A stretch of 64,000 nucleotides of DNA from Pholiota molesta (Eukaryota; Basidiomycota; Agaricomycetes; Agaricales; Strophariaceae): positions 186,001 through 250,000 of the forward strand of contig JACGCK010000020.1 in the NCBI GenBank assembly GCA_014925825.1. The letters are read 5' to 3'. Position numbers and translations under genes: made by a program. Positions 59,821 to 64,000 of the stretch are shown here, piece after piece. The notes below the pieces were generated by a model. The model worked only from the letters and a program-made list of their open reading frames with translations. It was not told the origin of the DNA and did no database searches. Position 1 is the stretch's first letter, and each line of letters starts with the position of its first letter.

Positions 59821-61848
59821 ATGCCGTCATCGCTTGGAATTGGCGCGTACGTGATATGGCTCATCGCCGCCTTTATCAGACCGTCGTTAGCGCAGACGAG
59901 CGGCTTATTTCAATGGAGTTTTGCTAATACAGTGAGTGGATTCTGCGCGCGTATTCTTGACGTCAGCTCAGAAATTCATGATATCATCTACGCGTGGTAG
60001 GCTTTATCCACATCTATACCCACATGCTATTCATTATCGATTATTGTGGAATCCTTAAACACCACGACAAATGGCACTGCTGGTACTCCTCCGTACTACA
60101 TGATCGCGTTTGCTATTGGTAAAACTCCAGTGACCACATTCATTGGGACCGACCAGAATAATTTGAACTGGACGGTGACCGAACCTGCTGGTGAGTCGCG
60201 TTTTTGTGGCCGATTTAACTTCTGTCTCATGGCAGCGCAGGATCCCAACTCGCACTCAGTGTCGTTGACGCAAATGGGAGTGCTGGCGGCATTCAACCCC
60301 GTATGTTCACTGTCAACGGTAAATTCACACATCCCTTTCGTTGATTGGCAAAAAAAAAATAACTCAACGAATGTTTTACAAGAGAGCACCAATACACAAT
60401 GTGTCACCACGCCGACCTTGACGCCTGCGTTCACGATTACTTCGAACGTTACAGGCGACCTTGAAACCTGCCAGCCTTGGGGCCTCACCGTGCAGGGCGG
60501 AGTGCCACCGTATATAGTCACTCTCGGTGCGCTCGATTCGCCGTATGTGACGAATGTTAGTATACCCGTCGGGGATAATAACTTCACCTATATCAACCGT
60601 GCGGCCCCGAACGGACAGCTTATAGGTACGTTCAAGTTTAGCTCTCTTCTCTCCCCCTTTATTTATTAATATATTGCGTAGGCGCCGTCAGTGATCAGTG
60701 AGTATTGGAACAACATCCCGCTATCCATATCCTTGATTCTTACTGTCATTCAAAAGGACAGGGCGTTGGGCCACTGGAACACCGATCGTCAACACGAATG
60801 GTAACCATCACAAGTCAATGAACATGTTCCATTGCTGAGACGATCTGTGACAGGGTCTTCTGATACATCGTGCGCGGGGCTGATGAGCACAAGTGGCAAT
60901 GCACCACTGGTTCAACAAGACGCCGATGGGGCCAATACAGGACTATCGGGTGCGAAAAAGAGGCATTCCGTGGCCATTGGAGTTGGACTTGCAGTTATGA
61001 TGATCATCCTGATAGCACTGGGTATCGGAGGCGTCATTTATCTGCGCAGGCGTCAGAGACAGAACCAGGAATTTCTGGCAACGACCAAGCCCAGCCAATT
61101 TCAGGATGAGGCCGAAGCACAACTGCCTTCCGTTCCAACCGATGCAATTTCCCCGATGTATCAGTCGTCATACACTGCGACGGGCGGAACAGGAGTGACA
61201 CAACCGCCTGAAAGTCATTATCGCAACCCTTCATCGCCCGAAAACTCCTCCGCTGGACTGTCGTATTATCCCAGCATCGTATCTGTGGACGGACATACAG
61301 CCAGCACCAGCGACCGCTCGCCGGCCTCAACGCGTGTTTCGGGTACAGGCTTCTCAAGTTTCCCGTCGTTGTCTATTCGCAGTCCACAGAAATCCGTCGA
61401 TGCCGAAATCCGCTCAGCCGTCTCTCCAGATTCTGAATATGTTCCACAGACTGCGATCAGCGATTCTCGTAATGTACCGGGAAGGCAGTTGTCTGCGATA
61501 GCATCGACCAGGACAGACATTACGGGTCGGATGCTCGGAGCTGAGGGCAGGGTGGAGGAAGAACCAGAGACGATAGATCCAAGATCTATCAGAGATGAAC
61601 CGCCACCCCCATATGCTAATAGAAACGAATCCAATTGACCGTCTCTCTAATTTTCGTGTTCTTTATGAAATTTTAGTGGGTCCAACTGTATAAATCATCG
61701 TTTTCAATGCTCACACCTGTTATAAATAATGGACCTGTTTTTACTATTATCATTCACCGTTTGCTGATCGGAATTTCAAGACGAAAACGATGGTTTACGC
61801 AATTACAACTGAGCAAATTGTGGAACGTTACTGTTACATTGGCCACGG
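59010..61848 (+). repeat. Tandem duplication, first copy (~2.9-kb unit)
   Basis: The second copy starts near 61850 and continues beyond the window; the two start codons are 2,945 bp apart (59821 and 62766). Similarity covers the upstream region and all visible exons and introns. Confidence 0.82.
59821..61638 (+). CDS. Secreted/single-pass membrane protein with Ser/Thr-rich tail, copy 1
   Basis: The ATG at 59821 gives a signal peptide ending in PSLAQ (hydrophobic VIWLIAAFI). After a short intron the ectodomain follows: TCYSLSIIVESLNTTTNGTA, PPYYMIAFAIGKTPVTTFIG, LNWTVTEPAG then SQLALSVVDANGSAGGIQPR, TCQPWGLTVQGGVPPYIVTL and GRWATGTPIVNTNGSSDTSC. Several N-glycosylation sequons are present. 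A transmembrane helix (VAIGVGLAVMMIILIALGIG) is followed by RRRQRQ as stop-transfer. The ~190-residue cytoplasmic tail is Ser/Pro-rich and ends PPPPYANRNESN, with a PPxY motif (PPPPYA) that could recruit WW-domain ubiquitin ligases. The repeated GxPPY phrases suggest two related ectodomain modules. The layout is that of agaric wall-sensor-like membrane proteins; function unknown. Confidence 0.82.
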
Positions 61849-62765
61849 CCAGGGAGAGCGTCAATTCTGTGTTATTCAAGTCTGTAAAGATGCATCTTCT
61901 AGCTTGCAGATCAATCATCGTATCATCATTGAATTTGAGCCAACGAAAATGACAGGACGGTATGATCACACACTTACCCCAATCACATTCGCACAACACC
62001 TCGAGTGGCCATCAGTTCCCCTAGAACTATGCCCCAACTTAAAAAGAAAGAAAGCTGTCCACTGCAGATCTATGTATGGTACCGAAGTGAGATTAAGGCT
62101 CTTTGCGCACTTCAAACGGGTTCCAGCAGAATCCAGCTACTACTCATATCAACCGTTCCCACCGAAGAAGGTAACAGTCAGTGCTATACTTACTGACAGT
62201 CAATGTCCATGATCTGCCACTAAAATACTTGCAGATGTAGATGAAAGGCGTCTGCAGTGCTCTACAACAATGATCGTATCCATTTCCACTACAGTTCACC
62301 TGATATGATAACCACTCGACAGCCAATCTCCAGGTACTTTGCACTTCCTGTCGTTGCCATTGCTTATCCATTGCCACATAATGATGGTGGCGGGGTAGAG
62401 ATGTCGTGGCGTGTATTCCCACAGACACTTCCACGCGAATTCCGGTGGTGATGACAGCAAGTGTTGTCACAAGAGCTTCCTGCTTGCACTCACACCTCAT
62501 GTTCCAGCGAAGGACATAGTTTCTCGTCTTTCCTCCCTCCCTCCACCAGGGGTCTCGTCCCGTCTTGTTGTACTGTTATTCTTCAGAGAGAAGGCTGGCC
62601 CCTTTTGTTAGGTGTGTTTAAATGCTCTTTCTTTCACATTTTTAATTGACCAGTCCTGCGGTCTGTGACTTGTTTTAGAAGGGCTCGACCCTCTTCTTCA
62701 CCCACCTTCATTTGGAATCAATTCGACTTTCTGCGGGCGCTGGAATCACCCTGACTCCCACCTGA
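61639..62765. other. Spacer between tandem copies
   Basis: 3' flank of copy 1, then the upstream region of copy 2, homologous to 59010-59820. No exon recognised. Confidence 0.55.
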
Positions 62766-64000
62766 ATGCCATCGCTTGGAGTTTGCGCGTGTGTGATTTG
62801 GCTCATCGCCGCCTTTATCACACCGTCTTTAGCGCAGACGAGCGGTTTATTTCAATGGAGTTTTGCTAATACAGTGAGTGGATTCTTTGCGCGTCTTCTT
62901 AACGTCAAGCTCAAAAATTCATGATATCATCTACGTGCGATAGGCTTTATCGACTTCTATACCTACGTGCTTTTCGTTATCGATTATTGTGGAATCCTTC
63001 AACAACACGACAAATGTCACTACTGGTACTCCACCATACTATATGATCGCGTTTGCTGTTGGTAAAACTCCGGTGACAACATTCATTGGGACGGATGAAA
63101 AAAATCTGAACTGGACTGTCACCGAACCTGCTGGTGAGTCGCGTTACTTTTGCCGATTCAACCTCTGGCTTATGACGTCGCAGGATCCCAGCTCGTTCTC
63201 AGTGTCGTTGATGCAAATGGGAGTGCTGGTGGTATCCAACCCCGTATGTTCACTGTCAACGGTAAATTCACATACCCCTTTGGTTGGTTGGCAAAACGCT
63301 CAACGAAATGCTTTACAAGAGGGAATGAATACACAGTGTGTCACCACGCCGACCTTGACACCTGCGTTCACGATTACTTCGAACGTTACAGGCGACCTTG
63401 AGACCTGTCAGCCTTGGGGCCTTACCGTGAACGGCGGAGTGCCACCCTATATAGTTACTCTTGGTGCGCTTGGTTCGCCCGTCGTGACGAATGTCAGTAT
63501 GCCCCTCGGGGATAATATGTACACTTTCATAAATCGTGCGGCCCCGAATAGACAGCTTATAGGTACGTTTGTATTTAGCTTCCTTCTCTCTCCTTTTTTG
63601 ATCAATATACTATGTAGGCGCCGTCAGTGACCAGTGAGTATTGGACCACATCATCTCGCTATCCATATTCTTAATTTTCACTGGTATTGAAAAGAACAGG
63701 GCGTTGGGCTACTGGAACATTGATCGTCAACACGAAAGGTATGTAAGCATCGCAAGTCGAACTTGTTCCATTGCTGAGACGATCTGTGACAGGATCTTCT
63801 GATGTATCGTGCGCGGGGCTGATGAGCTCAAGTGGCAATGTAACACTGGTTCAACAGGACGCCGATGCGGCCAATAGAGCTCTATCGGCTGCGAAGAACG
63901 CGCATTCCGTGGCAGTTGGAGTCGCAGTTGCATTTATGCTAATCTTTCTGATCGCACTGGGTATCGGAGGTGTCATTTATCTGCGCAGGCGTCAGAGACA
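62766..64000 (+). CDS. Secreted/single-pass membrane protein, copy 2 (cut by window end)
   Basis: The ATG at 62766 gives MPSLGVCACVIWLIAAFITP then SLAQTSG. The exon plan matches copy 1 through the ectodomain (PPYYMIAFAVGKTPVTTFIG, TCQPWGLTVNGGVPPYIVTL) and into the transmembrane helix, ending in the window at ...YLRRRQRQ. No stop or frame break is visible, so it may be a functional paralogue. The substitutions are spread out, and the region just before the membrane (ANRALSAAKNAHSVAVGV) is more diverged than the Cys-containing core. Confidence 0.8.

Overview
The window looks like nuclear DNA of a mushroom-forming basidiomycete (Agaricomycete). Genes carry many short introns (about 50-70 nt, GT..AG), and the gene families fit: FunK1-type kinase, agaric-type F-box proteins, a BTB-associated cysteine protein, a Plavaka transposon and a CXC metallothionein. 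Coding assignments were made by reading conserved motifs across introns. No database search was run, so family names rest on motif recognition.

Layout. 1-11.4 kb is a dense block: cytochrome P450 (+), a DUF262/GmrSD-like protein with an RD/RE-rich tail (-), the spindle-checkpoint protein Mad1 (+), a duplicated alpha/beta-barrel stress protein (+), a BTB-associated protein (+) and an unknown Cys-pair protein (+). 11.4-17 kb is gene-poor, with hairpin-forming repeats, a four-exon metallothionein that single-ORF searches miss, and a 1.8-kb near-palindromic inverted duplication (14105-15934). 17-23.4 kb holds two adjacent genes: a LamB/YcsF (PxpA-type 5-oxoprolinase) protein and a large biotin-dependent urea-carboxylase-type protein with PxpC- and PxpB-like domains, both with frame breaks. 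23.7-26 kb is an S9 prolyl-oligopeptidase-family peptidase (-).

27.4-41.3 kb is the most striking part. An F-box gene is cut near its 3' end by an 11,791-bp Plavaka (KDZ-type) DNA transposon (29412-41202). A perfect 9-bp direct repeat flanks it, its ends are inverted repeats, and it has two kinds of subterminal repeat arrays. It carries a Plavaka transposase (-) and a divergently transcribed DUF6698-like passenger gene (+).

41.3-47.1 kb is a segmental duplication: a FunK1-like kinase gene and an MRM2-type rRNA methyltransferase occur twice, one methyltransferase copy being a dead fragment. A TFIIIC triple-barrel subunit gene lies inside the first copy only. 47.5-48 kb is histone H4 (-). 48.7-57.4 kb is a very large sacsin-like gene with two Bergerat-type ATPase segments and a C-terminal BTB domain. 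57.7-58.8 kb is the proteasome beta-7 subunit (Pre4), with one GC-AG intron. 59-64 kb is a tandem duplication of a secreted/single-pass membrane protein gene; the second copy runs off the window.

Caveat: several unrelated genes show net one-base frame breaks (about 17649, 18075, 18.6-18.93 kb, 28.85 kb, 45.47 kb, 46.31 kb, 49.64 kb, 55.24 kb). Most behave like single missing bases, so an indel-prone draft assembly is a real alternative to pseudogenisation.
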